From: Ephemerocybe angulata
Taxonomy: Eukaryota; Basidiomycota; Agaricomycetes; Agaricales; Psathyrellaceae
Assembly: GCA_013368325.1 (NCBI GenBank)
Contig: JAACJK010000163.1
Span: 496,001 to 560,000 of the forward strand
DNA length: 64,000 bases
Reading direction: 5' to 3'
The notes beneath the pieces were generated by a model. That model had not been told where the DNA came from. It made no database searches and saw nothing but the letters and a program-made list of their open reading frames with translations. Made by a program: the position numbers and the translations under genes. Of the stretch, positions 1 through 10,819 are shown in pieces. The stretch's first letter is position 1, and every line of letters starts with the position of its first letter.

Positions 1-58
1 TGGGTCAAACCAACGTCAGCAACTCGGCCATACTTGCATTGATATCAGATTGACTTAC

Positions 59-3000
59 CGTAGAATAGGATGGTACTCCCATCCGTCGTGGTGGGCTGTG
101 GTGGCTGTGGGGAGGGCGACCGGCGGACAGCTGCAGCGGGAGACGTTCCCCGATTCCACTGCTGCTGCTGCTGCTGGGGTGCTTGCTGGTACGCAGGTTG
201 AGCGAGCCCCTGCTGAGGCTGTTGCTGCAGCTGGCGCTGCCCAGGATAAGGTGCTTGCTGCTGCTGTTGAGGAGGCGCATCGTAGAAGCCATTCATACCA
301 GCACTGTTCCTCTGCGCAGCGGCAGTGCCATAAGGATTGGGAGGTGCTTGCTGTGGTGGGGGCTGCTGGTATCCAATCGGCTGCTGAGGAGGAGCAGCAG
401 CTTGTTGTTGCTGATACAGAAGCTGAGATGGTGGGGTATAAGTAGGATGTGCAGCAGGAGGGGGCGCATAACCTGGTTGAGCGACAGGCGGTGCGGGCTG
501 GTATACATTGACGTTGGATGGAGGTGGGGGTGGAGGTGTCACCCCATACATCTGCGGCGCCGGAGGGGTAGCAATGACGGTAGCTGGAGGCGCCGCCACA
601 GGAGGGACATAGCTCGCTCTTCTCTGAGCCGGCAGCTGCTGCTGCTGCTGAGGAGATGGCGCCGCGGGTGGGGGGTAACTTGGCTGCTGGAGCTGCTGTG
701 GCGGACGCTGCTGTTGCTGTGGGTGCTGTGGGGGCGGTTGACTCTGTCTACGGGCTTGGGTGGGTTGCTGATATCCTTGCGCCAATTCATCGTGCATAAC
801 ACGCCCACTTGGGTCAAGCGCAATGCCAACGGAATTCGGGCTCGGGGCCCGGGCGATGTTCTGGGCTGGAGAAACAAGAGTATTACGACTAGCATTCGGA
901 GCGGGGCTGGGTCCTCGGGATTGAGGAAGTGGACTATTGCTGCGAGAGCCACCATAAGCTCCGACACCAGCGTGGCCCATCCCGCTCGTAGGTCGCTGAA
1001 GGCCTTGACCTTGATTAAGGTTGTTGGCCTGAGCAGGAAGATTGATTGATGCATCGCTTCGATGAGGAGCATGTCCCTGGGGTTGCGCACTCGTTGGTCT
1101 ACCCCGATTCGCGCTGTTGTTGCGGCTTATGCTCTTTCTTTCTCCAGGCAAAGATTGCTGATAATCAGCCAGAACATCGTTGATCGCTTCACTGCCAGGC
1201 AGTTGTGCGTTAGCACTGGGAGGGAGCATAAACGCGGCGGTAGGCGGATTCGGTGACGCGGGGCGGCTGGAGGCCGGAGCTGAGGGGTGGGATCCAACTA
1301 CCAAGTCGGCAGAATTGCGGTAATCGCGACTGGGAGAAGGACTCCTGTTGCCCTGCGTTGAAGGTTGCCCGGGTGGTAACAAGCTCTTTGGTGCGTTAGT
1401 AAGGCTCTGAGTTTGGGCGGCAGGTGAGTGAGGAGCAGGCGAAGTCGACTTTTGTTCGGCTGTTGGGGGCCTGTGCATGGTGTTCCTTCTCGTGCTCCCA
1501 GTTGCAGATACAGCATTCTGAAGTTCTTGCAGTTGCCTCTGAAGTGGATCGATTGTTCCATCTTGCTTGACTGGAGATGACGATAACTTGACAGGCGATG
1601 CTGGGGCCGACCTGTTAATGGGAGCCAAAGACCGCTGTTGCTGGGGATCGCGAGATAGATCAACTTTATAAGCGTTGTTGCCAACTTTGATGTAGGTCTC
1701 TGCGTTTGGGTCAATAGGTTCAGCCATAGGATCGTGGGGCAAGCGAGGAGCAGATGACGGCGGTTGGGCAGTGACTGTTGGTTTTCGTTGAGTATTCCAT
1801 CCATTGGGTGGTTCAGGGGATGGGTTGGGGGGAGCCGACGATACACCGTTCGTGTGTGGCTGCCCGTATCCATTGACCGGCGAAACACTGTTCCTTCCTC
1901 GGGCATCGTGACCCTGGAGGCCTGCAACATCTAACGCCATCGATTGCCTAGACCCTCCTCCAGCTCCAACGCCAGCCGTGTTAACCGGGGGTTCGTCTTC
2001 AGCGGGGCGTTCGACCGGGTCGCGGGGGAACAGCTCTCTCGTAGAGGAGCGAACAAAGTCGGCTGGTCGCGTTGCAGGGCGAGACGCTGATGATGGGATT
2101 GCATCTGGGGTGTTGTAGTTGACGAATTGAGGAGGGCTGGGCATCTCGTTTCCGGTTCCATAATCACGAACGAAGTTCTCCATCTCGCGGTCAGGCTCCA
2201 TTTGCTCCAGTGCCAGGCGTATCTTCTCGCATGACTGGGAATATAGAACGTTAGCCTCTGTTTGCAGTTGACACAGCGCGTTGTTACCTCATCATCGGAA
2301 ACGCAGACAGTGGAAACCTCGTTGGTGTAAGTCCACATATTGTCTTTCATAAACTCCAGCCGTTGCTCTTCGAGATCTTGGCAGCTATCGCAAAATCCCT
2401 TCCAGCTTTGCTCCCATTTTTGTGTCGTTTCGTGGAGAATCTTGGCGAAATTGCAGAACTCCTTCTCGTTCACGAGGACTGTTTGTTGGGCGCGTTCCAG
2501 CTTGACTTGTATCTTCTCGAGGTCCTTGCCCTGTACCAAGGATGACTGGGCCGTGTACGAGTTGATGCGCATGCAATCTGCCTCATACTTTTCTCGTGCC
2601 TTGGTGACATGAGCTTCTTGAGCCTGCTTATTCTTGAACTCCTTTTCGATTGGTGCTTGATTTTGCTTCTTGTGCTGCAATTGACGCGCATGGAAGGCTG
2701 CGGCGCCGCTTTCAAGTTCAGTGCGGAAATGGTGGGCGAGGCCTTGGTGATATTGGGCTTGATGTTCTGTTTCCAGCTTCACCGTATCCAGTGCAATTCG
2801 CATATCACTGGAAAGGCAAAGTCAGCACAGGTTGACAAAGACAACACGTCTGGGGCAGCGCAGTTGGCGATATCATGATTTGGTCATGGACCGCCTTTGC
2901 TCGTCGCCTGGAGGGGTGTCGAGTAGCTTGTCGTGCACATACCCGATTTCATCGCGCCCCAATGTCGCCTTGGACAGCTTGTTCATCCGCTTGGCATAAT

Positions 3001-3274
3001 CCTCCTCGATCGAAGCGCTACAGAGCAGTCGTCAGTCAAGGGAGACATTCATGAGGATCAGTGAACAGGCGTACCGCTCTTTCCAGAAGTTCCGGAGCTC
3101 CTCAACAGTCCGAGTAGCACCTCGCATTCGGGCGAAGAGAACATCAACACCGCCGTCTCCAAGGCCCCAGAACGCATTGCAGAAATCGAGATTACGGTCT
3201 TGAAGGATTGGGGAGTTTGTTCGAACATATTTCGACAACGAGGTTGTGGAGGCCTGCCGACGAGCGGTCAACAT
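59..3274 (-). CDS. F-BAR cytokinesis scaffold, Cdc15/Imp2 type (3' end off window)
   Basis: Four exons on the minus strand: 3274-3075, 3017-2943, 2807-2288 and 2234-59, about 990 codons in the window. The N-terminus carries the F-BAR signature of Cdc15/Imp2/Hof1 proteins (FCNAFWG, then GDGGVDVLFARM), followed by the long helical membrane-binding region to about residue 265. The next 700 residues are disordered and very rich in Gln, Pro and Ser. The last exon ends at a good donor (position 58) right after residues ILFY, which is how the C-terminal SH3 domain of this family begins, so the SH3 lies beyond the left edge. Known role of the family: membrane-bound scaffold of the contractile ring and septum, with the SH3 recruiting partners. 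Function here is inferred from the domain order. The ATG chosen is the first in frame before the F-BAR domain. Confidence 0.88.
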
Positions 3275-6202
3275 GGTGGGAAGAGGATATCCTCCTGAAA
3301 GGTCGAGAGGAGGAACGTTGGGGGCGAGTTGAAGTGGTAAAGTAGCGCCCAGTGCGTCGTCACTGAATTGGAACCGTGATCGAACCCACGTGCCGCCCGG
3401 ACTCTTGTTCCAAGGCCAGTGCGGCCTTCCCGGCGCCTTGTCCTCGAGACCAACAAACAGACAAGGACAACACAGCGAATCTCCCCATTCTTGTCGCCAC
3501 TACGCGTAAGTATAGGAAAAACATCGCGGGCCGACTACTTGCTCCGTCACATCGAAATCATGCGTCGAGCCAGGTCGAGCCTTCTTGAAGTTCTCAAAAC
3601 GGATTACGCGTCACCTGGGCGCTAATTCGTGGCCAGGGACCCGAAAACGATAATGATGCTTCTCGCCTGGAGGGCTGGTGCTTGGGATTTGGTGGAGGGT
3701 CGGCTGGCGAATGAGGATCAGCAGGCCAATCGCCCTTCCAACGCACCCAGCGCACCTCTTAAAGCCGTGTAGCATGCCTAGGGTTCCATCCATCCATTGA
3801 GGATACGGCCGAGCCTTGGCAATGGAACCAACTGCTCGTTAACACCTCGGCCATCCGGTGTGAGATATCCCAGACATATACTGTTCCCTCCTGACAGAGC
3901 AAGTTTAGAATCAACCTGTCGCGCCTGTTGGAACTTGGCCCTCAGTGACCGCCGTTGCACCCAAGTTGCACCTTAAGTATATTGGTCCCTGATAGTCATG
4001 GCGTCAACGTCCGAAGTCATCCGGCCATTTTGCCAAACAACCTTCGCAAAGTTCATTTTAAATGTCGGTAAAGACGCCAGCCTTGGCCTCCGCGGTGTAC
4101 ACCGAGAGCTCTTCCCCCGCAGTTCCTGTGAACCTGAGTGAGAGTGCGTAAATAAGCGCCGGGACAACACGCTGGAACATTTTCAACGGCCTTCGAGGAA
4201 TACACTTGGATATCGTGCGTAATACCAGCGCGTATACTCGGCACTTTCTTGTGGTACTTCCTTCAACCTGACCTAGAACCGAGGGATTTGCTTGGAGATT
4301 AGCGCCGTAAGGTCCCGGCTGAGATGCTCATCGCCGAGAGCGCTTACTGGTAGAAGTGGCGGCTCTCTACTCTGAACCTCAGTCACTGCCTGCGTTTTCC
4401 TACCTTTCCCCCGGAGGCAAGAATCGACCGAGGACTGCGGACGAACACGTTTCCTGGCAAACGAAAACTGTTGCAGTGGTCCTTATCGTGTGTCGCAGTG
4501 TCGAGAGCATGTATCCCTTCCATCAATTCCGAGAGTTATCGTCGGGTCGATTTCCAGGGACAATCGCCCGGGTTCACACCAGTTTTTGCTCAATTGGCGA
4601 GGGAATATTGGAGCGCTCATTATATGAAGTTGCTGGACGCGAAAGGTTCTCCCTTGGATTGAAACCAATTGTGACGCTGAACTCTGAATCAGTGCCAGAG
4701 AAAGACCCTCAGTGGTTCAAACGTTCACCGCCAGACCCTCTGCCAAGATGACATGAGCATGGGAGTCTTGAACCGACAGCAGCTGACAGCAGGAATTATC
4801 GGAATGGTTTGGTCCGTTGAATACAAGTCGAGCGCTCGTGGTTGGCTCGCCGGGCGGCTGTTGGGTCATCTCGCGAGTCCTATCCTAGTTCTATCAGCAA
4901 GCTCAGGCTGCTCAGCCGGCTTCTCAAATGTCAAGCTCATGGCCCGGCTGGCCATCCCCTCGATGACATTGGGATGTTGAGATGTGTTGGGTCTTGACGA
5001 CCTTTTCTTTGTCGTGCACATTAATTCGCTTATCGGTTGCCCGTAGGCCAATTCCAATTCTTTGCTTCAACTCGACCAAATTTTGACAGTCGTCCCTGCG
5101 GCCTTCCTTGTATGAATGGCAAGGAAACCCCTCAGCAAAAGAGCTTGTTCTCGGGAGTCGGGGCCCATAAAAGCCTTTGCATCCTGACGTACCCTGAAAC
5201 AAAGGAGGGTAAATCTCAGCCACCGCCTTGATAACTCGGGACTGAGCCGCTGGACGCGATGCGCATTATCCAGGGGCGTCTTATGGAAGCGAATATATGG
5301 ATGAGTAAATGAAGAGCAAATCCTGGGAACACGGGCTGGTTCGGTTGAAGGCGAAATTGGTGGATAACACAGCGGCGTCTATTGGAAATCTGAGAGCTTG
5401 CCATTTCCGGAGAATGGTTTGTGGGCCCCAGGGGAGGTTGGCGCACACGACTTCATAGCTGTTCTAGGGTGAGGCTGGGTGTGTATCCTTTCTATCTGGT
5501 GTAGAGCTCGCTGGAAATTCTTGGCAAAGCCTCTTGGAACAATGGCGGCTTTTCCTGTGGTGGACTCAGGTGGAGCTCCTGGCGCGTCGCTCGGGGCCAC
5601 TCAAATTATTACCACGATGATGATCCGAAAATCGCTAATCAAAAAGATTGCTGGGTTGCGGCGTTCTGGCTTTCTGGCTTTCTTCTCGACGGCGACCTAC
5701 TTACCCATGTTCAAGCGAAAAAGCTCTGGCGCGAAATTCGTCGGAAACAGGCTTCATATATGCTGGACGACCTCATCGGAATGACTACAGCAATGTGAGG
5801 TTCATGCTGCGACACAGATCCGCCTGTTTCGCCCAGTTCACGACGGAGACATGTCAAATGTTCCCTCGAAATTAATCTTTTGCCAAGTGAAGCCATTTAC
5901 GTCCCGGACATCCTGAGAGAGCGAAGCTGAACCGAGACACGAGTCGGCGTGGCTTGCGTGTGGGTTTCCCAATTCAATTCTTGGGTGGAAGGTGACTGTT
6001 CTAGACACCACCCAAGATATTATGTCGGCACTGACATTGACGGCTGATGCACGTCCTTCGGGAGACATCCTCATTCTGGCTTTAATCCGGGCATAAGTAT
6101 GCAATAGGTCGCCACCTCTGATAAATCTGGGCTCCCAAGGCACTTGTGTTTCCTTGTTCCTCTTCACTCTTTTTTCGCCCTCCTTCGCCTTCCAGGCCAA
6201 CC
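3275..6202. other. intergenic region without a supported gene
   Basis: About 2.9 kb between two divergently oriented genes. Open frames reach at most 131 codons, overlap on both strands, and show no recognisable domain, no plausible splice-linked exons and no tRNA. It probably holds the promoters of the F-BAR gene on the left and the glycosyltransferase gene on the right, whose leader just before its ATG is pyrimidine-rich. I see no repeat that returns elsewhere in the window. Confidence 0.6.
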
Positions 6203-8977
6203 ATGGCCACCCCACATTCTTTTGACAGCCTCACCTTCCGTTTGACGGACGCGCCGTTCGGGTCCACCGTCACCTGCAGTCTAACACTAGAGAACACTAC
6301 GAACACCCTTCCCAGAACGACTTCGTAAGTGTGTTGGTGGTACCCAAGCCCCCTATTCTCGCTGACAATGGAGCCTCCTAATCAGTAAGGAGGAGCCCAA
6401 CTTTCGCTTCACTTTCGCAGTCGGGCTCGACGATGCAGATGTAGATGAAAGGAAGGCAGTCGACTGGCTGAAGACCCATCTGTCGACTTGTACCGTGGAT
6501 CCCATCGATACAGTGAGTTCATATCGTACTTGCCTTGAGTTGTCCGTTAATCTGTGCCCTAGAACGAAACACAACAGCTTGGTATTGAGCCATTCCCCTC
6601 AAAGTCCCTGCCAACATACTGACACGCGCACCATCTAGGTCCCGAGTCCATGGAGAAGATCAAGCTGACGGTAAAAAATATGGCCGGGCTTTGGGCAAAA
6701 GCTCATGACAACGACCGACTTTCGGTGGCTGCCCCATCCACCCGCTCGTCAACTACGACCGTTAATGACCTTTCGAGCGACGGCGAGGGAACGCCACAGA
6801 TTCGACACCGCGAGTTGCTCTTATCTGATCTCTCGGGCGCTGGTGCAGCTCCTGGAAAGTTCTCTTTGGCGCTTCGCCCTTCAATCCCTGGTACCCCCAC
6901 GGGAGAGGAGAAGGACTCGTCCAAAAAGCGTACCCTGTTTGATGACCTGTTTATTGAGCAACTTGCGTCCGTCAAGTGGCAGCAGGAGCAGGACCAGCAG
7001 CAGCCTGGACAGGAGCAAAATGAGGTAAGTAGCTTATCCTCGCCCTTCATCAGAAAATCGTACTGACAGTAGCGCTCAGAATCTCCTTACTCCCATCACG
7101 CCCCTTCAGCCGCTCTTCATTCTCCCTCCCCGGCCGAGGAACCCTTCCTCTCCCATCACGCCCGATTTCACTCCCCCTGCTACTCCAGTTGTCCAAGCGA
7201 CCCCCCTTCGCAGTAGCTTCACTGAAGAGAAGCCGGCTGAGGAGGAGCAGCCCAAGTCCAAGTGGTATCACTTCTGGCATACCCATGGTCGTCTCTCGAA
7301 CATGAAGCCCACAATCGCCGTTCTTGCAGACGAATCCGTGGTCGTCCTGCCAAGTCCCCCAACCGACAGTGAGAAGTATCTATACGGGCAGACTCGTCGG
7401 TAAGGAACTCTATACCAATTCGCATTCCATTGCTGAAATGTAACATTTAGTCTCCCTCTCTATTTGTTCGGAACGTTCTCTTTCCTGAGCGTCTCTGTCG
7501 GCATGTGGTTCTTCGTCATTGCGTCCAAGTATTACATGTGGTATGTATCTGTTTCCTACTCGATGACACTGGCTAATCACCTTCTCGCAGGCTCGGTGTC
7601 TTCGTCGCGTTCATCCAGGCCTACCTTTCGATCTCCTACTTCGTCGGTTTCTGCGGAAAGGATTTCGACATCCCAGGACATAAAAAGATTGTCGAAGACT
7701 TCGCTGTGAAGGACAATGAGCCTTGCCCCTCCGTCGATGTATACCTCCCTTGTTGCAAGGAGCCCATCGAGATCCTCGAGAACACCTACAAGTACGTTGC
7801 CAAGATCGACTATCCGAACTTGAAGGTGTGGGTCCTCGACGATGGAGGCATGGACTCGGTCAAGCGTCTCGCGACTGCCTACGGCTTCAACTACATCTGC
7901 CGCGATAACAGGCCCGAGCTCAAGAAGGCCGGCAATCTCCGTTATGCCTTCACTCGCACCGAGGGTGACTTCTTCCTGATTTTCGACGCCGACTTCTGTC
8001 CCCGTGCCGACATCCTCAAGGACATGATCCCCCGCATGCGTCATGACCCCAAGATCGCCATTGTCCAGACACCCCAATTCTTCCGTCCCTGTGCGGAACA
8101 GACATGGTGTGAACAGGGTGCCAGCGCCACGCAGGAGTTCTTCTACCGTATCGTTCAGGTTAACCGTGACCGATTCGGTGCTGCCATCTGTGTTGGGTCC
8201 AACGCACTTTACCGTCGTGAGGCGCTTGTCGATGTTGGTGGTACGGCAGAGATCGGTCACTCTGAGGATGTCCATACTGGCTTCTACGCCATCACCCGTG
8301 GATGGACGCTCAAGTACATGCCCTTGGCCCTCGCGTGCGGCGTCTCTCCCGATACCCCTGCGGCCTGCTTCTCCCAGCAGATGCGTTGGTGTGCTGGTTC
8401 CTCTTACTTGCTCACCAACCCCGACTTCTGGGCATCCAAGTTGACCTGGGTGCAGAAGCTGTGCTTCATGAGTGGAATGCTCTTTTACTCATCGGCCGCC
8501 TTCATGATCCTCGTCAGCAACCTTCCCGGTCCCCTCCTCGTCTGGCTGAACCCGAATCTCGTTCTCTGGTATAACTGCTTCTTCGCTGTCCCCTCCCTCA
8601 TTTACGCCACGATCATCTTCCGCCTCTGGTCGCGCGTCAACTACAACTTCAACGTCAACTACGTCTTCACCCTCCAACAGTACGCGTATTTCATGGCTAT
8701 CAAGGATCGTCTCCTGGGCACCACAGCTGCCTGGGTTCCCTCTGGTGACAACAAGGCCCATGTCAAGCCCGGGGAGAAGAAGAAGAAGCCGAACAACAAG
8801 TACCGCAACATGCGCATCCTGTGCTTCGTTTGGGTTTGGGGAACTGGCGCGACCATGTTTGCTGGTATCGGATACCGCATCTGGCAAGGCTTCCACTGGT
8901 TCCACTTCGTCCCTCTTATCATCTTCGATCTTTTCCAGTTGTTCCAGAGCCACAAGTTTATCTTCTACAGCCAGTAA
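6203..8977 (+). CDS. GT2 processive beta-glycosyltransferase, cellulose-synthase-like
   Basis: Seven exons: 6203-6324, 6386-6512, 6563-6581, 6639-7024, 7080-7399, 7451-7540 and 7591-8977, giving 816 residues. Exon 3 is only 19 nt. About 320 residues of polar, low-complexity sequence precede two membrane segments. A GT-A catalytic domain follows with all processive GT2 marks: DDGG near residue 438, FDADFCP near 485, HSED near 577 and the QQMRW (QxxRW) motif near 617. Four or so further membrane segments form the translocation channel. The expected reaction is transfer of a sugar from a UDP-sugar to a growing beta-glycan at the plasma membrane. Fungal relatives include cellulose-like and mixed-linkage glucan synthases; the actual polymer cannot be told from sequence. 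It lacks the chitin synthase QRRRW motif. Confidence 0.9.
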
Positions 8978-9443
8978 TTCCATGAGATATTGAGTACCCC
9001 TCGTATATGTCCTGGTGGTATGAGCTCTTCTATACCCTCTCTTTGAACACTGGCTATAGCTTTGTCCATCCATTTATATGTTACCTTCTAATCAGTTGTC
9101 AACTGTTCGATACCTTGTTGTGATGTTCCGCCTTCCCTGCATGGACGTTAGATTTCGTGGATAGATTGACTTGGACTGGTCATCTTGCTCACCTATATCC
9201 ATCCCTGTACATCCTGCACGTCTGTACATTGTAATCGAGTTCATCCATCCTCTTGTCCGTTAATTGAATTTCAACACTTGTGAAGTCGCACCTATCTATT
9301 GGCCTGGCACTTACTCTCGAGTGACGTACGGTATAGCAGTACTGGGATTTTAGTTCGACAAGCAGAGTCGTATTCAGACCGTTGCCAAGCGCATACACCT
9401 TTCCTCTCCCCAGATCATTGAGATATGAAGGACTTCAAAAGCC
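8978..9443. other. convergent 3' intergenic region
   Basis: This stretch lies between the stop codons of the glycosyltransferase (plus) and the CHY zinc-finger gene (minus). It is T-rich just after the first stop, as expected of a 3' untranslated region. No coding signal is seen. Confidence 0.55.
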
Positions 9444-9996
9444 CTAGCCAAGGATGTCGGCAAAGTCATCATCGTCCATGTTGGAAAAAGCAGTCTTGGT
9501 GTGTGCTGGCTTCACTCGGTCGTCTTTGAGCATCCTGAAGAGAGCAGACGTTACGAATTAGCGCAGTGCGGCAATCGTGAATACAGCGAGTCCGGGCGCA
9601 CCGATTGTCAATACGAGCATCCTCTCCTTCGACACCGAGCACAGGCTTTGGGATCTTAGCTTCGATTACCTAGGCAAATACAGTCGATTAATATTCCAGC
9701 CGAAGGCGAGGGGCAGACACGCACATAGTGATTATCACAATGAGGGCAAAATTCGTCGCTCTCTTCGTAGTTCTCCATATCCTTCCGGAATGCCTTCTTA
9801 CACTTCTTGCAGATGAAAGCCATCTCTTTGGTTTTGGCTAACCGGTGGTCTTGAGCCTCTGCATGGCACTCTGCGCAGTCAAACCAGAGTTTGCAGCATG
9901 GCGCGCGGATGGACACTTGTGCGTTGAGAATATGCTTGCTGATCTCCGTTGGCGAGCTGTAGTCGATAGGAAAGTTGTGTAGCAGACTTACCACAT
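9444..9996 (-). CDS. CHY-type zinc-finger protein, Hot13-like
   Basis: Four exons: 9996-9992, 9938-9725, 9669-9602 and 9534-9444, giving 125 residues. The first coding exon is just five bases (ATGTG); joining it to the next restores a start of the form MCKHILNAQV, which begins the CHY domain. Zinc ligands follow in the order CKH, APCCKLWFDCAECH, then FICKKCKKAF and CPHCDNHY, the usual CHY spacing. The C-terminus is acidic (MDDDDFADILG). Yeast Hot13 keeps small Tim proteins zinc-free during Mia40 import into the mitochondrial intermembrane space; such a role here is inference, since several families share the domain. An upstream start is possible but would need an extra intron. Confidence 0.82.
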
Positions 9997-10819
9997 GATA
10001 TTTGGACTTGCGTCCGCCGACGCAATGAGTACGAAAGTCAAGTTCCTGGACACTGAAAGTGGGAAGGTTTTGTCCGCCTGACCCCTGAGAACCAGGTCAT
10101 TACCATACTAGGAAGGTAACTGCCTTTTTGGTATGCTTATTAATCCTCCATCTAATCTTATCTTGAGCCCCGCCCGCCAGTTTCCCCGCCATGGTTTCGA
10201 GTGAGATCTTATAAGTTAGTGCCATTGCTCCAGCGCATTCTGTAATCCCATTCCCCACCAAGTGTGTGCTAAATTAAGCGGCCCACGCCGTATCAACTTG
10301 AAGCCAACTTGAAGCTCAAGGCTTCACCCCCTCTGCAGCGAGCGAGCGCGAGCACACCGAAGGTGTGCGTCAGCGAGCGAGCTAATTTATGCACATGCAG
10401 AATTAGATACAATGTATTCCGTATTCTCCAACTTGGTTTCACAGTGACGGTGTCCAGGTCTGCCCGGAGGGCCATTGTTTGTAAAGTGCGAGTAGACAAC
10501 CGTCGGACGACAGACCGTTGTCGGCACTCTCCGAGTTTGATCACATCACCGTCACGACGTCCACCTCTGTCCACCTCCAGTCGAAAATTCGAATGAGTGA
10601 AAACAAGCTGTTATACAAGCATTGCCAATTGAATGAATGTAGTATATGAAGTGCAAATACAGTAAGTTCCTAGTTAATCCAGAAGCGATTAGAGTAAACG
10701 GGGATTATGGCTACAAGGGAACGAAAGCGAAGTATACAAAAGATACACAGCGAGCGAAACTGCGCCATACCCAGAAGATATAGTAGGTATAAATAAGCTT
10801 TGGTAAAAAATCATCTGCC
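9997..10819. other. intergenic region with a GC-rich hairpin
   Basis: No gene is supported. At 10335-10382 two copies of a GCGAGCGAGC motif flank a perfect 7-bp inverted repeat (GCACACC, then GGTGTGC, three-base loop). The rest is moderately AT-rich sequence: the 5' side of the CHY gene and the 3' side of the membrane-protein gene. Confidence 0.5.

Noticed and set aside
183..1049. 288-codon plus-strand frame (Arg/Leu-rich)
   Set aside because: Antisense shadow of the Gln/Pro-rich tail of the F-BAR gene; CAG/CTG-rich repeats leave the opposite frames open.
3360..3440. tRNA-like GGGTTCGATCACGG on minus
   Set aside because: Only the B-box-like part fits; no cloverleaf, no A box and no acceptor pairing could be built.
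7577..8275. 232-codon minus-strand frame
   Set aside because: Antisense of the catalytic domain of the glycosyltransferase; codon bias of the sense strand keeps it open.
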